A stretch of DNA of 64,000 nt from Akkermansiaceae bacterium UBA7331 (GCA_002471255.1 DKPP01000012.1:62001-126000); one strand, 5' to 3'. Positions 27,401-36,432 are shown, counted from the stretch's first letter. Translations and numbers: made by a program. Notes: a model not told the origin generated them from the letters alone.

Positions 27401-29462
27401 AGGTGCGGACGATGACACCAAATCCATTTCCGCTAAAATAACCATGGTAGATACTCTTCAATTGGATGAAGGTAGTTCTATTTCGTTAAAGGAAAACCAT
27501 ATATTGAGCATCCTCAATAAGGAAGGTGCCGATATCGTGATGAATGGAGACATTACAGGTAAAGGTCTCTTAGACATTGATAAAGGTAAATTTGCGTTAG
27601 GCACAGGAACTTTAGACGAAACTTTATCGGTTTCTACTTCCAAAGAGGCTACTTTTAGCATCAATAAAAATATCACCTTAAATAGTATTCTCAGTTCCGG
27701 CACTCTCGATCTGGGACAAAACAACACCCTAAGTTTAGGTGGTCTTTCAAGCACAATTGAAGGAGCTATTGAAGGTAGTGGCACAATTGTGCAAAATGGA
27801 GCGGATACAGCTACAACCTTAATCGGCGCGGGCAACAATCAAGTGGATCTAGTCCTGAATCAAGGTTCCTTTATCCTATCAGGTGGAGAAACCAGCGGAG
27901 CACTCAGTTATGGCAACGTGCAAATAATGCAGGGTTCATTAGCATTGGGAGATGGGCTTCAAAAACCGGATGCAACATTTACTTCGTTGCAAATGGATTC
28001 AGGCACCACGCTAAAAGTTGTTTATAGCGAAGGAACACAAGCGGGTATTTCCTCTCCGGTAGCAATTAAAACCGAAGGAGCTGCTCAATTAGGTGATGTC
28101 GCTTTAGATATTACCACATCGGTAAATAACTTTACGGATTATGATCCGAATGGATTCCAATTCACCTTAATAGAAGGTGCTACAGGAGAAGCAAGCATCG
28201 GTAACTATACCTTGACTATGGGCTTCTTGAGCTCTTTGTTCAATTGGTCCGTTATCGCTGACGGCACTGATATCGTCATGAAGGGTAAATTATCCACTGA
28301 TGATTATTTCACTCAGGCAGGTGGCACACATAATTCAATGTCCGCCGGTAAATTGATGGACTTTGCCCGTAACTTCATTGCTACCGATAGCCAATCCGTC
28401 TTATATGCCTTGGCTGATGCCGTAGCTAGAGATATCGATACCGGCAAACTTGATTCTGCAAACAAAAAGTTATCTGCTAGTGTTGGTACGTCCTTAACCA
28501 GTATGGGATTGGCTCAACACGGAGCCATGAGAGAACAAATGGAATGGATTCGAAATCGTACCGTCACAATGGGATTACCTCAAAATGTACAATACGATAA
28601 AGATGACATCCCCTCATATAATATGTGGGTACAAGGCACCGGATCATACAAAAACCTAAGTGAATCAATAGATGAAAGCGGTTATAGCCTTTCGACATGG
28701 GGTTCGACTGTTGGTTTTGATGTAAATGTAAGCGAAGTTTGGACTCTTGGTATGGCATTCACTGCAAACTTTGGCACCTTACATGCCAAAGCGGCCGATT
28801 CAGCCAAAGGAGATTTAGATTCATATTATCTCAACTTCTTTGCACGAGCTCAGCAAAAAGCATGGTCTCAAACCATTTTGCTAACGGGTAGCTGGAGCCG
28901 AGCCAAGCTTGATCGTGATGTAAATTATGATTTAGGTTCATACACAACTCATGGCAAAACTGACGGTAAAGGCTTTGCCGCCATGTATGAACTTGCTTAT
29001 GATTTTTATCTAAATGAATCAAAATCTTGCATTTTACAACCTATCTTCAATGCATCGATTGTTTCCACACGCATGGATGGCTATGATGAATCAGCAGAAC
29101 ATAACGCAGGATTAAAAGTAGGCAATCAAGACATGACTACCACAACCTTAGCCATGGGCGGACGTATTATGGGATTGTTCGGCAATAATCTATTTGGTCG
29201 AGAATCTTATGGTGAATTCCGCCTCAACGTTGCAACGGATATGGGAGATGATCGCAGTACTGCTGACATGGCCTATCTTGCTGCTCCGGGAATGGGTCAA
29301 TCCATCCGTAGTACAAAAGTAGGCAGAACCGCTTTACAAATGGGAGCAGCTCTCAGCGTACCAATCAACAACCAAAGTTCATTTTTCGTTGACGTAAACG
29401 CTGATTTTAGGAATAAACAAGAGAGCGTTAACGGAAGTTTGGGTTATCGCTATAATTTTTAA
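24426..29462 (+). CDS. SGNH-hydrolase autotransporter (surface esterase/adhesin)
   Basis: A 1678-residue surface protein that carries its own outer-membrane pore. A signal peptide (~1-21) is followed by an SGNH/GDSL hydrolase domain with GDSITHG (38-44), IGTND (~156) and the catalytic DGLHPN block (~268). A beta-sandwich module follows (~305-500). Next come Gly/Thr/Asn-rich repeats with TGN...GGT units (~570-780) and a beta-helix passenger (~780-1385). The C-terminal ~285 residues form an autotransporter beta-barrel ending in the usual aromatic residue (YRYNF). The start ATG places the signal peptide first; an upstream ATG would add nine residues. The neighbours are a second SGNH enzyme and a sialidase, suggesting deacetylation of O-acetylated glycans on mucin. 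Confidence 0.85.
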   Translation: MKLHLPLALLGAILTTLPSLSATTYTPSTSLGNVMYVGDSITHGYGSASYRWALHKIFADNGISYNSVGVNTGNASGGVASGSIYGGVSFNNVHSAQSSARAYEIAGRKKGGRFGNSNIQNWLGQSDIKNDGNTYTGSIFDGQTGNQALPDNFFLMIGTNDLLSESAGTIEQRAETLLGDVQTIVNSMKLANPEANIILTTIPCWTTHSNNNTDSIHQAVADYNTTLQTWVNDQTNVSLIDVNKGIIDVASDKPFFGVTSMFNRPGSDGLHPNAQGDLIIGGNIAKGMGYAGRTAGQLRKGNSQLDINFYENGSLSIGNIADLTNKGFQSSNISIANNKINFGNQGLSSLSYTWAPDTDLTKGFTFDMNLSLGNGATDGWNTTDQFSVSLGTDSFYGTLNVNEAYIQWGSTILYSTDMSTNTENIRVAYVNGDAANGLTQGYYVWLGDMLIGEGLSVTQGSGFNGLTIQYNGSGNASLNDIALNGSGSYAPTSNGMQNGDNSYIANPDNGNMGMQPGMVEWKTEGFTAESTNLIASGVFNIRENITGAVSGAGNIISGTVTSGSATNIYANQNNYTGDVWATISGGNATSWVGAHSSGTLTGDVYLRLTDNFTGTTTVFGGVNATKINGNVYLELSAANATYGSFTGNAGKESSIVGSYQTDITGNVSIVINAGNFQNQVMAGIHTGNKTITGNTFMYVNGGTIGSDVMAGGLVGTITGNTTTYVSGGTILGNIYGGGKGGTIQGTTNVIIDGNQAIIKNGDTWGTISAGNSTANINSDSSVTIANLSAGNLENGFDKFAGTISGGNKAQDSTATRSLILDHVTLDSFKATLINFDSITVKNGTDTSLTSLGGATHLAIDATSRLTFTSYLDTALTSTELSGAIAFDIKDGGTFQLGALKGTIDQSFINTGKNKDFVLELTQGIAADGDQLIYAGQIYGDGQIVKSGKHHLTIGGLVQASALTVNEGQLTLTNSINDIAGKLTVTNQSGLHLGADDDTKSISAKITMVDTLQLDEGSSISLKENHILSILNKEGADIVMNGDITGKGLLDIDKGKFALGTGTLDETLSVSTSKEATFSINKNITLNSILSSGTLDLGQNNTLSLGGLSSTIEGAIEGSGTIVQNGADTATTLIGAGNNQVDLVLNQGSFILSGGETSGALSYGNVQIMQGSLALGDGLQKPDATFTSLQMDSGTTLKVVYSEGTQAGISSPVAIKTEGAAQLGDVALDITTSVNNFTDYDPNGFQFTLIEGATGEASIGNYTLTMGFLSSLFNWSVIADGTDIVMKGKLSTDDYFTQAGGTHNSMSAGKLMDFARNFIATDSQSVLYALADAVARDIDTGKLDSANKKLSASVGTSLTSMGLAQHGAMREQMEWIRNRTVTMGLPQNVQYDKDDIPSYNMWVQGTGSYKNLSESIDESGYSLSTWGSTVGFDVNVSEVWTLGMAFTANFGTLHAKAADSAKGDLDSYYLNFFARAQQKAWSQTILLTGSWSRAKLDRDVNYDLGSYTTHGKTDGKGFAAMYELAYDFYLNESKSCILQPIFNASIVSTRMDGYDESAEHNAGLKVGNQDMTTTTLAMGGRIMGLFGNNLFGRESYGEFRLNVATDMGDDRSTADMAYLAAPGMGQSIRSTKVGRTALQMGAALSVPINNQSSFFVDVNADFRNKQESVNGSLGYRYNF
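26140..26750 (+). repeat. degenerate protein repeats in the autotransporter passenger
   Basis: About six or seven units of 25-35 residues beginning with TGN/TGD and ending near GGT or AG (for example TGNVSIVINAGN, TGNTFMYVNGGT, TGNTTTYVSGGT). They are too diverged at DNA level to be a tandem array, and would build beta-helix turns. Confidence 0.6.
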
Positions 29463-29473
29463 AATATTTCACT

Positions 29474-30457
29474 ATGAGCATATTACGATCAACACTAATT
29501 ATTCTATCGGCTTTTACCGGGAATCTCCTTTTTGGAGATTCCGTCAAAGTTGCATGTGTAGGGGACAGTATCACCATCGGGTTAGGCCTTAATAGTCCAA
29601 CCAAGGCATACCCAAGTTACCTTAGCATACTTTTGGGCAAAAACTTCGAGGTGAAAAATTTTGGTAATTCCGGAAAAACCGCCGGTGATTTCCCTAGCGA
29701 AAAGAATCGCGGACGTTGGTACGGCGATACACAGGAACACAAACGAGCAATCGAATTCAAACCTGATATTTTCATTTGCAATCTTGGCATCAATGATACC
29801 GGAGCTTGGTGGAATCCCAATGAATTCAAATCAGGCTATGAAAATTTGCTAAAGCAATGGAAACAAAGTAACGAAAAAGCTAAATTCTTTAGTTGGGGTT
29901 TATTAGGTCCTGATTTTCGAGGAGCAAAAGGCGTTGACAATTATCCGGGTAATGTTTTTTCCCCAATTTTTGAATACAGCAACCAAGATCATGGCACCTC
30001 TATCAACCGCAAGGCAGCGGAAGAACTTATTAAAAAAATTGCCATTTCAAATAAAATGCAATTATTTGATACCTATACCCCACTTGCCAAGCATCCGGAA
30101 TGGTACAAAGATGGTCTTCACCCAACGGAAGAAGGAGCAAAAAGAATTGCTGAAATTACATTCGCAACTTTAGTCAAAAATCTCAACATTCCACAAAAGG
30201 AAGCTGTCAGCATCGTAAAAAACAACACGATGATCATTCACAATCCCCATGAAGAAGGAATCCTTCTTGATCCCATTAAAGTTATCTCGGCAAAAAACAA
30301 CAAGGTAGTTTTTTCATTCGATAAAAATACAGTCCTATTTCCCGGTGAAACTTTATCAATCGATATCACAGATAAACGCGATGAAGTCAAAATTAATAGT
30401 AACTCCTGTTATTATCCGGGTAACGCAACCGATTTAAAACTAAAGTCTCAAAAATAA
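29474..30457 (+). CDS. secreted SGNH hydrolase, sialate O-acetylesterase-like
   Basis: 327 residues with a signal peptide (~1-21). The SGNH fold marks are GDSITIGLG (block I, ~31), FGNSG, GINDTGAWW (block III, ~107) and DGLHPTEEGA (block V, ~213). The C-terminal ~90 residues form a beta domain. The arrangement resembles the sialate O-acetylesterase and GDSL families that remove acetyl groups from sialic acid, which fits the sialidase next door, but the substrate is inferred from context. It begins 12 bases after the autotransporter stop and is probably co-transcribed with it. A hairpin (30485-30523) follows. Confidence 0.8.
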   Translation: MSILRSTLIILSAFTGNLLFGDSVKVACVGDSITIGLGLNSPTKAYPSYLSILLGKNFEVKNFGNSGKTAGDFPSEKNRGRWYGDTQEHKRAIEFKPDIFICNLGINDTGAWWNPNEFKSGYENLLKQWKQSNEKAKFFSWGLLGPDFRGAKGVDNYPGNVFSPIFEYSNQDHGTSINRKAAEELIKKIAISNKMQLFDTYTPLAKHPEWYKDGLHPTEEGAKRIAEITFATLVKNLNIPQKEAVSIVKNNTMIIHNPHEEGILLDPIKVISAKNNKVVFSFDKNTVLFPGETLSIDITDKRDEVKINSNSCYYPGNATDLKLKSQK

Positions 30458-30484
30458 TATTCCCCTTAAAAATTAGCCTAAATA

Positions 30485-30530
30485 TTAACCCAATATGCTG
30501 ATAACCACAGCGTATTGGGTTAAAAAATAT
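30485..30530. terminator. hairpin, possibly bidirectional
   Basis: TTAACCCAATA (30485-30495) pairs with TATTGGGTTAA (30513-30523). The downstream side is A-rich rather than T-rich, so termination of the rightward transcript is uncertain. Confidence 0.5.
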
Positions 30531-30555
30531 TTCACAACATTCATACCGCTAAATC

Positions 30556-30583
30556 TTTACATACAAGTTATGTTATGCATAAT
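30556..30583 (+). promoter_or_regulatory. probable promoter of the sialidase gene
   Basis: TTTACA (30556-30561), 16-base spacer, CATAAT (30578-30583). It leaves a leader of roughly 39 bases before the sialidase ATG. Confidence 0.5.
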
Positions 30584-30628
30584 ACGATGAAGAATTAGCG
30601 TCCTCACTATATCAATCATTTTTATCAC

Positions 30629-32704
30629 ATGAAATTTACCACTCGTTACGCCCTTCTGGCGACATCAATATTATCCATAAACATGGGGATGGGCATTGAA
30701 AATTTTGATTCACTTCCTGCCGGTTCATTATCGAAAGCCAATACCGTTTATGGATCACTTGAGGCTGAACAAGATAATTTGGCTATTCATAACAAAGGAA
30801 AATCAGGCACTCAATCACTTCGTCTATTAGGTGGAGAAAAAAAACAAGTTACACTAACCTTAAAAGAGTCGCCAAAAATTGATGTTGGATTACAAGCATG
30901 GGCAGAACGATGGACAGGACAAGACCCATTTGAGTTCAAAATCATTGCTGTGACACCCTCAGGCGAAAAAGAAATTTATGATGGTCAAAAAGCAGTTCGT
31001 TCAGGTGGTTTTCATACAAAAATAAATGCTACTATTCCGGCTAAGACTACCAAATTGATTTTCCAATCTACCACTCCCGAAAAAACAGGAGTATTGATTG
31101 ATGACCTCTACATTGTACCGGTCATTCCAATGAAATTCCTCAATGCTGAGGTAAAATCCGATGTATGGCCTACGATTATTAGAAAGCCACAAAACCCATT
31201 GCTTCGATTTGATATCGAGACGGAAGGCGGACTAAAACCTCTTACTTTCACCGGTACTACTTTGGACATGACCGGCACCAATTTAGCACAAATTGAATCC
31301 ATCAGTTTCATTAAAGGTGGTGAATTTTTAGATAATGGCGACATCGTAGTCGAAGAAGAGACCAAAGCTAAAATCATTGGCAACAATCCTAAAGCGGTAA
31401 AACTTGAAGGATCTCTTCCTCTTGAATCCGGTAGCAATAAAATCTGGATTAGCGTAAAGCTAAAAGATAATGCCAAGGCAAAAGGATTTATCAAGGCCAA
31501 GCCATTAGGCATTTTCTTGAATAATAAAGCAACCCCTATTGCTGAGAAAAAAATGGTAGCCCAACGTATCGGCTACGGCATTGGTATGCGCGACACAGAG
31601 GTATTACCTACAAAACGTGTAACCAAATGCTATCGTATCCCTGCTATGGTTTTGTCAAAGGCAGGAACCTTGATCGCTGCAGCAGACATCAGATATAATC
31701 ACAATGGCGATTTACCTGCCGACATTGATATGGGCGTGAGCCGTTCTACCGATGGTGGCGAAACTTGGACGCCTATGACTATTGCCTTGGCTTTTAAAGA
31801 TGCCTTACCAGGCTTCAAAGGAGCAGGTAACGGTGATGCCGCTTTATTGGTGGATAATAAATCCGGTCGCATCTGGATGGCTGTTTTATGGAGCCACGGC
31901 GGACACCCCATCTGGAGCGGTAAGCAAGGCACCAACGCACCGGACCAAACAAGTCAACTCGTTCTCACCTATAGTGATGATGACGGCAAAACATGGTCAA
32001 AAGCGATCAATATCACAGACCAAATCAAAAAACCTGAATGGGGCGTGAACTTCCAAGGTCCCGGTTCAGGTATTTGCATGAAAGATGGCACCTTGGTATT
32101 CCCTTGCCAATTTTGGTATGACTATGATGGTACTGACGGTGTAAAAGGAAGAAAAGCCCACTGCTCTATTATCTATTCCAAAGACCAAGGTAAAACATGG
32201 AATGTAGGTACTTCCCCCGTAAGAGATACATCCGAAGCTCAAGTAGTCGAATTAGCTGATGGTTCCATTATGATTAACTCTCGTAATGAAGCCGGCGGAC
32301 ATTGGAGAGCTATCTACACTACCAAAGATTTTGGTGCAACATGGCAGGAACACCCTACCAATAATAACGGCAATGGAAACGGATTGATCGAACCGGGTGC
32401 TTGCCAAGGTAGTATTTTATATGTCCCGAATAAAGGTGGGGTAAAGCATCCTCTTTTCTTCTCCAACCCAAGCTTTGGTGGCAGCCGTAAAAACATGACT
32501 ATTAAAGCATCTCTTGACCAAGGGATGTCTTGGCCGGAAAAATTCCATGTCCTTTACGATGAGCGTAACGGTGGTGGATATTCTTCTCTAGCACCAATCA
32601 ATGATAAATATATCGGCGTATTATACGAAGGTAGATTTAACGTTTATTTCTTAAGAATTCCTTATTCTGAAATTTTTAAACAAAAATCCACAACGGAGCA
32701 ATAA
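30629..32704 (+). CDS. exo-alpha-sialidase (GH33)
   Basis: A 691-residue secreted neuraminidase that should release terminal sialic acid from mucins and other sialoglycans. The signal peptide is ~1-22. Residues ~25-165 form a beta-sandwich and ~166-320 a second, linker-like beta domain. The six-bladed propeller starts at YRIPA (~336). Asp boxes are visible: STDGGETW, SDDDGKTW, SKDQGKTW and TKDFGATW. The catalytic Tyr/Glu region GGGYSSLAP...VLYEG lies near residue 650-670. It has its own promoter and is flanked by SGNH esterases on both sides, an arrangement suited to O-acetylated sialic acids. Confidence 0.93.
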   Translation: MKFTTRYALLATSILSINMGMGIENFDSLPAGSLSKANTVYGSLEAEQDNLAIHNKGKSGTQSLRLLGGEKKQVTLTLKESPKIDVGLQAWAERWTGQDPFEFKIIAVTPSGEKEIYDGQKAVRSGGFHTKINATIPAKTTKLIFQSTTPEKTGVLIDDLYIVPVIPMKFLNAEVKSDVWPTIIRKPQNPLLRFDIETEGGLKPLTFTGTTLDMTGTNLAQIESISFIKGGEFLDNGDIVVEEETKAKIIGNNPKAVKLEGSLPLESGSNKIWISVKLKDNAKAKGFIKAKPLGIFLNNKATPIAEKKMVAQRIGYGIGMRDTEVLPTKRVTKCYRIPAMVLSKAGTLIAAADIRYNHNGDLPADIDMGVSRSTDGGETWTPMTIALAFKDALPGFKGAGNGDAALLVDNKSGRIWMAVLWSHGGHPIWSGKQGTNAPDQTSQLVLTYSDDDGKTWSKAINITDQIKKPEWGVNFQGPGSGICMKDGTLVFPCQFWYDYDGTDGVKGRKAHCSIIYSKDQGKTWNVGTSPVRDTSEAQVVELADGSIMINSRNEAGGHWRAIYTTKDFGATWQEHPTNNNGNGNGLIEPGACQGSILYVPNKGGVKHPLFFSNPSFGGSRKNMTIKASLDQGMSWPEKFHVLYDERNGGGYSSLAPINDKYIGVLYEGRFNVYFLRIPYSEIFKQKSTTEQ

Positions 32705-32732
32705 ACTGATTCGTTTTCAATCAATCAATTTG

Positions 32733-32767
32733 AATAAGTCATCATTTATATGATGGCTTATTTTTTT
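32733..32767 (+). terminator. terminator of the sialidase gene
   Basis: Hairpin AATAAGTCATCA/TGATGGCTTATT with a 6-base loop and a run of Ts. Confidence 0.85.
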
Positions 32768-32791
32768 ATAAAATAGACCTAGGCTTTTAAA

Positions 32792-32819
32792 TTGACAGGT
32801 TTATGGAATAGCCTAAATT
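32792..32819 (+). promoter_or_regulatory. probable promoter with a very short leader
   Basis: TTGACA (32792-32797), 16-base spacer, TAAATT (32814-32819). The -10 box ends 11 bases before the ATG of the third SGNH gene, so the leader would be only about 4-5 nucleotides. Confidence 0.55.
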
Positions 32820-32830
32820 TGGAAATTCCC

Positions 32831-34687
32831 ATGAAGGCCAATTTTAATTCTTTACGCACTCAATTATCAGTTTTTGCATTAGCAAATATATTATTTTCCG
32901 TTCCTCTCTATGCATCGGATACGGATTTAGGCAATATCACTTTTGTTGGAGATTCCATCACAAACGGAGGATCGGCCAAGGGTGCAACGGCATCGAATCA
33001 GGCTCGATGTGGTGGTACGGCGGCGAGTTGGCGCTATGCATTATGGAAACATCTTTTAGATAATGGATATAACGACAAGACCCAAGGCAATTCATCAGAT
33101 AAGGTTAATCAACCATTAGCATTAAAAGGCAAAGATTTTCAAATGGTTGGCACAGTCAATAGATTTGCCAATAACGACGCGGAATTAAACGCCCTCGCTA
33201 CCGAATATTTAGGTAAGGCATTTCACAATATTCATGAAGGGCACGATGGCTGGAGGGCTGCGGGGCATGCAGGCAAATTTGCACGCACTAATAAACCCGG
33301 CTCCGGATATGTCGGTAACTGGATTTCCAATAATGGGAAAAATGGTGGTCCTAGATATGATTCCAAGCCATCGACAGGCTGGAGTGATAACGAAAAAGAC
33401 CAAAATTATTGGGGCAAACAAATTTTGGCTCCGGTTTCGAAATTCACACCTAATACATATAGTCCTGATACAGTAGTAATACTCCTTGGAGTGAATGATA
33501 TCGATGCCTACACCGGTGAAGAGGTTTATCAAAACGTTGGTGAAATTGTTCGTTTATATCAAATATCAAACCCCAAGGCAAAATTTGCCATCAGCACTAT
33601 TCTAGACAGCAATAGAAACAGAAAAAACGTTACGGATTACAATACTCTTCTTTTAGATACGCCAAAAGATTCTTCTGACTGGCGATACGGCAAAACAAAT
33701 ATCATCACATTTAATGGAAACCTCGGTTACAACCAAAATATGTGCTATGATAATTTACACTTGGGAGCTCAAGGCGCACTTATTTTTAGCTCCAACGTTG
33801 CTAGAGCCTTAGGTGTAGGTCAACGATCTGTAGGGCAAGAAAGGAGAGATGCTTCTCATCAAAACTTTACTCAAGTAAAATTACCCGCTACTCAAGGAGC
33901 ATGGAAAAGCATATCGAAATCTATCAACGGAAACAAAAAAACATACTTTGAGTTGAAATCTGAAAAAAACTCATCAGCGAGTGCCTTCAAAATCCCCGGC
34001 ATTAAGTTAGATGCATCATCAAATAATACGGTAAACATCGTATTCCAAATGGATGACGACTCCAACAAAAACACGTTTTCAATCAATCTGGCAAATGGAA
34101 ATGACAAAAATGGTCAATTAGATATTTACCCAAATGAAATACGATGGAAGGGAACGAATGCCACTTATACTCAAGGTAGCCCTGAAACCGGCTTGGTGCT
34201 ATACACAGGGGTACTTTTAAACAAAGAAATGAATAATCTACGAGTTGCATGGATACAAAAAGATCAAACATTAGGTCTAAATGAAGGTTATTATGTATGG
34301 CTTAATGGCGTTTTAATAGGAGAAGCATTACAAGGTGACTCTTCAAATAATATCGCCAATAATAAAAACGGCATTCTGCTTGGTGGACTTATTCCCGATG
34401 GTGAAACTATGGTCTCGATTGAATCTATTTCTTATTGCTCTACTCAATCATTGGCACCAATCGGGGAAACCATAAGAGAATTCCCAAATAACATCGCTCA
34501 AGCCATTAAAATAACACCTCGTATCTGGACGAATGCAAAAGGCAAAAAAATCGTAGGAAAACTCATATCTCTTAACAATGGCACTGCCACCATTTCGACT
34601 GAAGGCAAAAACATCAAAATTCCGATCAATGGATTAAGCAAGGAAGATCAACAAGTGTTACAATCATATTCATCCAAATCAAAATAA
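32831..34687 (+). CDS. secreted SGNH hydrolase with beta-sandwich and SHD1-like domains
   Basis: 618 residues from the ATG used, which directly follows a promoter; the signal peptide covers about 1-28. The SGNH domain (~34-330) has GDSITNG, LLGVNDID and DNLHLGAQG. The beta-sandwich module that follows (~365-545) matches that of the autotransporter upstream: both contain NLRVAWI/NIRVAYV and GYYVWL...LIGE. The last ~60 residues (RIWTNAKGKK..., ending GLSKEDQQVL) look like an SHD1 domain, common in Planctomycetota and Verrucomicrobiota. There is no beta-barrel, so it is soluble or envelope-bound. A glycan esterase role is inferred. Confidence 0.8.
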   Translation: MKANFNSLRTQLSVFALANILFSVPLYASDTDLGNITFVGDSITNGGSAKGATASNQARCGGTAASWRYALWKHLLDNGYNDKTQGNSSDKVNQPLALKGKDFQMVGTVNRFANNDAELNALATEYLGKAFHNIHEGHDGWRAAGHAGKFARTNKPGSGYVGNWISNNGKNGGPRYDSKPSTGWSDNEKDQNYWGKQILAPVSKFTPNTYSPDTVVILLGVNDIDAYTGEEVYQNVGEIVRLYQISNPKAKFAISTILDSNRNRKNVTDYNTLLLDTPKDSSDWRYGKTNIITFNGNLGYNQNMCYDNLHLGAQGALIFSSNVARALGVGQRSVGQERRDASHQNFTQVKLPATQGAWKSISKSINGNKKTYFELKSEKNSSASAFKIPGIKLDASSNNTVNIVFQMDDDSNKNTFSINLANGNDKNGQLDIYPNEIRWKGTNATYTQGSPETGLVLYTGVLLNKEMNNLRVAWIQKDQTLGLNEGYYVWLNGVLIGEALQGDSSNNIANNKNGILLGGLIPDGETMVSIESISYCSTQSLAPIGETIREFPNNIAQAIKITPRIWTNAKGKKIVGKLISLNNGTATISTEGKNIKIPINGLSKEDQQVLQSYSSKSK

Positions 34688-34773
34688 AAGGCGAATCTCA
34701 AACAACAAACCGGCATCAATACCCTAGACAATTGATCAAGGGCAAGAATACTCATCTTAATAAGATAGCAGAC

Positions 34774-34801
34774 TTGCAAATCAATCCAAAGGTTTTATAA
34801 T
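34774..34801 (+). promoter_or_regulatory. probable metG promoter with a nearly leaderless transcript
   Basis: TTGCAA (34774-34779), 16-base spacer, TATAAT (34796-34801, perfect -10). The ATG of metG is 8 bases after the -10 box, so transcription should start within 2 bases of the start codon. Confidence 0.7.
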
Positions 34802-34809
34802 CCACACCC

Positions 34810-36414
34810 ATGTACTACATCACCACGGCAATTGATTATACAAATGGACCACCCCATATTGGGCACGCCTATGAAAAGGTGTTAGCTGACGTTTTGGCAC
34901 GTTGGCACCGAATGTTGGGCGAGGAAGTGTATTTTCTCACCGGGGTTGATCAACATGGTCAAAAAGTACAACAAACAGCTGAGAAAAAAGGTATTTCCCC
35001 TCAACAACACGTTGACGAAATCACCAAGCTTTTTATTGCTCTTTGGGAACGATTAGGCCTTAGCTATGATGGCTGGGCTGCTACGACAGATCCTCGACAT
35101 AAGGCTTGCGTACAAAAAATCCTTACAAATCTCAAAGATCAAGGTCAGCTTTATAAAAAATCATACAAAGGTTTTTACTCTGTAAGACAAGAGCAATTCT
35201 TAACCGACAAAGAACGCAATGAAGAAGGCGTGTTTGGTGAAGAATGGGGCGAAGTGGTAGAATTGGAAGAAGAAAACTGGTACTTCCGCCTAGCCGATCA
35301 AGCAGCTTGGATGAAAAACTTCATCGAACAAAGCAATGCTTTCGTTACCCCTTCCTTCCGTAAGGCTGAATTATTGCATGCCGTAGAGCGCGCTTTTGAA
35401 GGCGACCTTTGCATTTCCAGACCAAAGGATCGTTTATCTTGGGGTATTGAATTACCTTTTGATACCGATTTCGTTACTTATGTATGGTTTGATGCCCTAA
35501 TCAACTACATCTCTTTTGCAGGATATTTGGCTGAACCGGAAAGCGGTTTACCTGATTTTGAAAAATTATGGCCTGCTCAATGCGAAATCATCGGTAAAGA
35601 TATTTTGGTGCCGGCTCACGGTGTTTACTGGCCTGCCATGTTGCATGCCATGGGCTTTAAAGATGAAGAAATGCCGGGCTTGTTAGTACATGGTTGGTGG
35701 AACATCAATGGCGAGAAAATGTCAAAATCCATTGGCAATGTCGTTGACCCTAACGCTTTAGTTGATGCCTTTGGAGCCGAAGCAGTACGTTATTATCTCG
35801 TTCGTGATATTACGACAGGTAAAGATGCCAATTTTGATGCGGACCGTCTCGTCATGCTCTACAATACCGAGCTTGCCAATGATTTGGGCAACCTTTGCAA
35901 CAGATCCATCAACATGACTCGCCGTTACTGCGATTCCGTTTTACCGGCTACTGATTTTGATGATGAAGCTTCTCAAGCATTACGTGCAGGTATGGCTACC
36001 ACCATCAAACAATTTAGCGCTTTGATGAATGACAACATGGTATCTGACGCTTTAGCCGTCCTAAATAATCAGATTTCTGCCTGCAATGCTTACATTGAGC
36101 AACAGCAACCATGGCAATTAGCTAAGGATGAAGCACAGGCAAGCAAGCTTCACACTGTTTTACGTCATTTATTAGAATGCTGCGCACAGACCGGATATCT
36201 CATCAAATGCGTTTTACCGGAAGCTTCCGACCGCATCCTCAATCAACTTGAAGCCGGCGGATTAATGGAGAATGTAACTCCTCAAACTCTTGAGTGGGGG
36301 ATTTTGCCAGATAATCACACCATCGGTGAACCGGCTCCGGTATTCCCTCGCATTCTTTCAGAAGAAGAAAAGGAAAAACTAGCCGCTAAGGCAGCCAAAG
36401 GTTCCAAGAAATAA
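34810..36414 (+). CDS. metG: methionyl-tRNA synthetase
   Basis: Charges initiator and elongator tRNA-Met. 534 residues. The class I signatures are PPHIGHAY (HIGH motif, residues ~16-23) and GEKMSKSIGN (~300). The zinc-knuckle insertion lacks cysteines (GFYSVRQEQFLTDKE), so this is the zinc-free form. The C-terminal tRNA-binding domain found in E. coli MetG is absent, giving the short bacterial type. It stands between the SGNH/sialidase island and menD, has its own promoter and is followed by a terminator. Confidence 0.96.
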   Translation: MYYITTAIDYTNGPPHIGHAYEKVLADVLARWHRMLGEEVYFLTGVDQHGQKVQQTAEKKGISPQQHVDEITKLFIALWERLGLSYDGWAATTDPRHKACVQKILTNLKDQGQLYKKSYKGFYSVRQEQFLTDKERNEEGVFGEEWGEVVELEEENWYFRLADQAAWMKNFIEQSNAFVTPSFRKAELLHAVERAFEGDLCISRPKDRLSWGIELPFDTDFVTYVWFDALINYISFAGYLAEPESGLPDFEKLWPAQCEIIGKDILVPAHGVYWPAMLHAMGFKDEEMPGLLVHGWWNINGEKMSKSIGNVVDPNALVDAFGAEAVRYYLVRDITTGKDANFDADRLVMLYNTELANDLGNLCNRSINMTRRYCDSVLPATDFDDEASQALRAGMATTIKQFSALMNDNMVSDALAVLNNQISACNAYIEQQQPWQLAKDEAQASKLHTVLRHLLECCAQTGYLIKCVLPEASDRILNQLEAGGLMENVTPQTLEWGILPDNHTIGEPAPVFPRILSEEEKEKLAAKAAKGSKK

Positions 36415-36432
36415 GATTGCAACTTTCCATCC

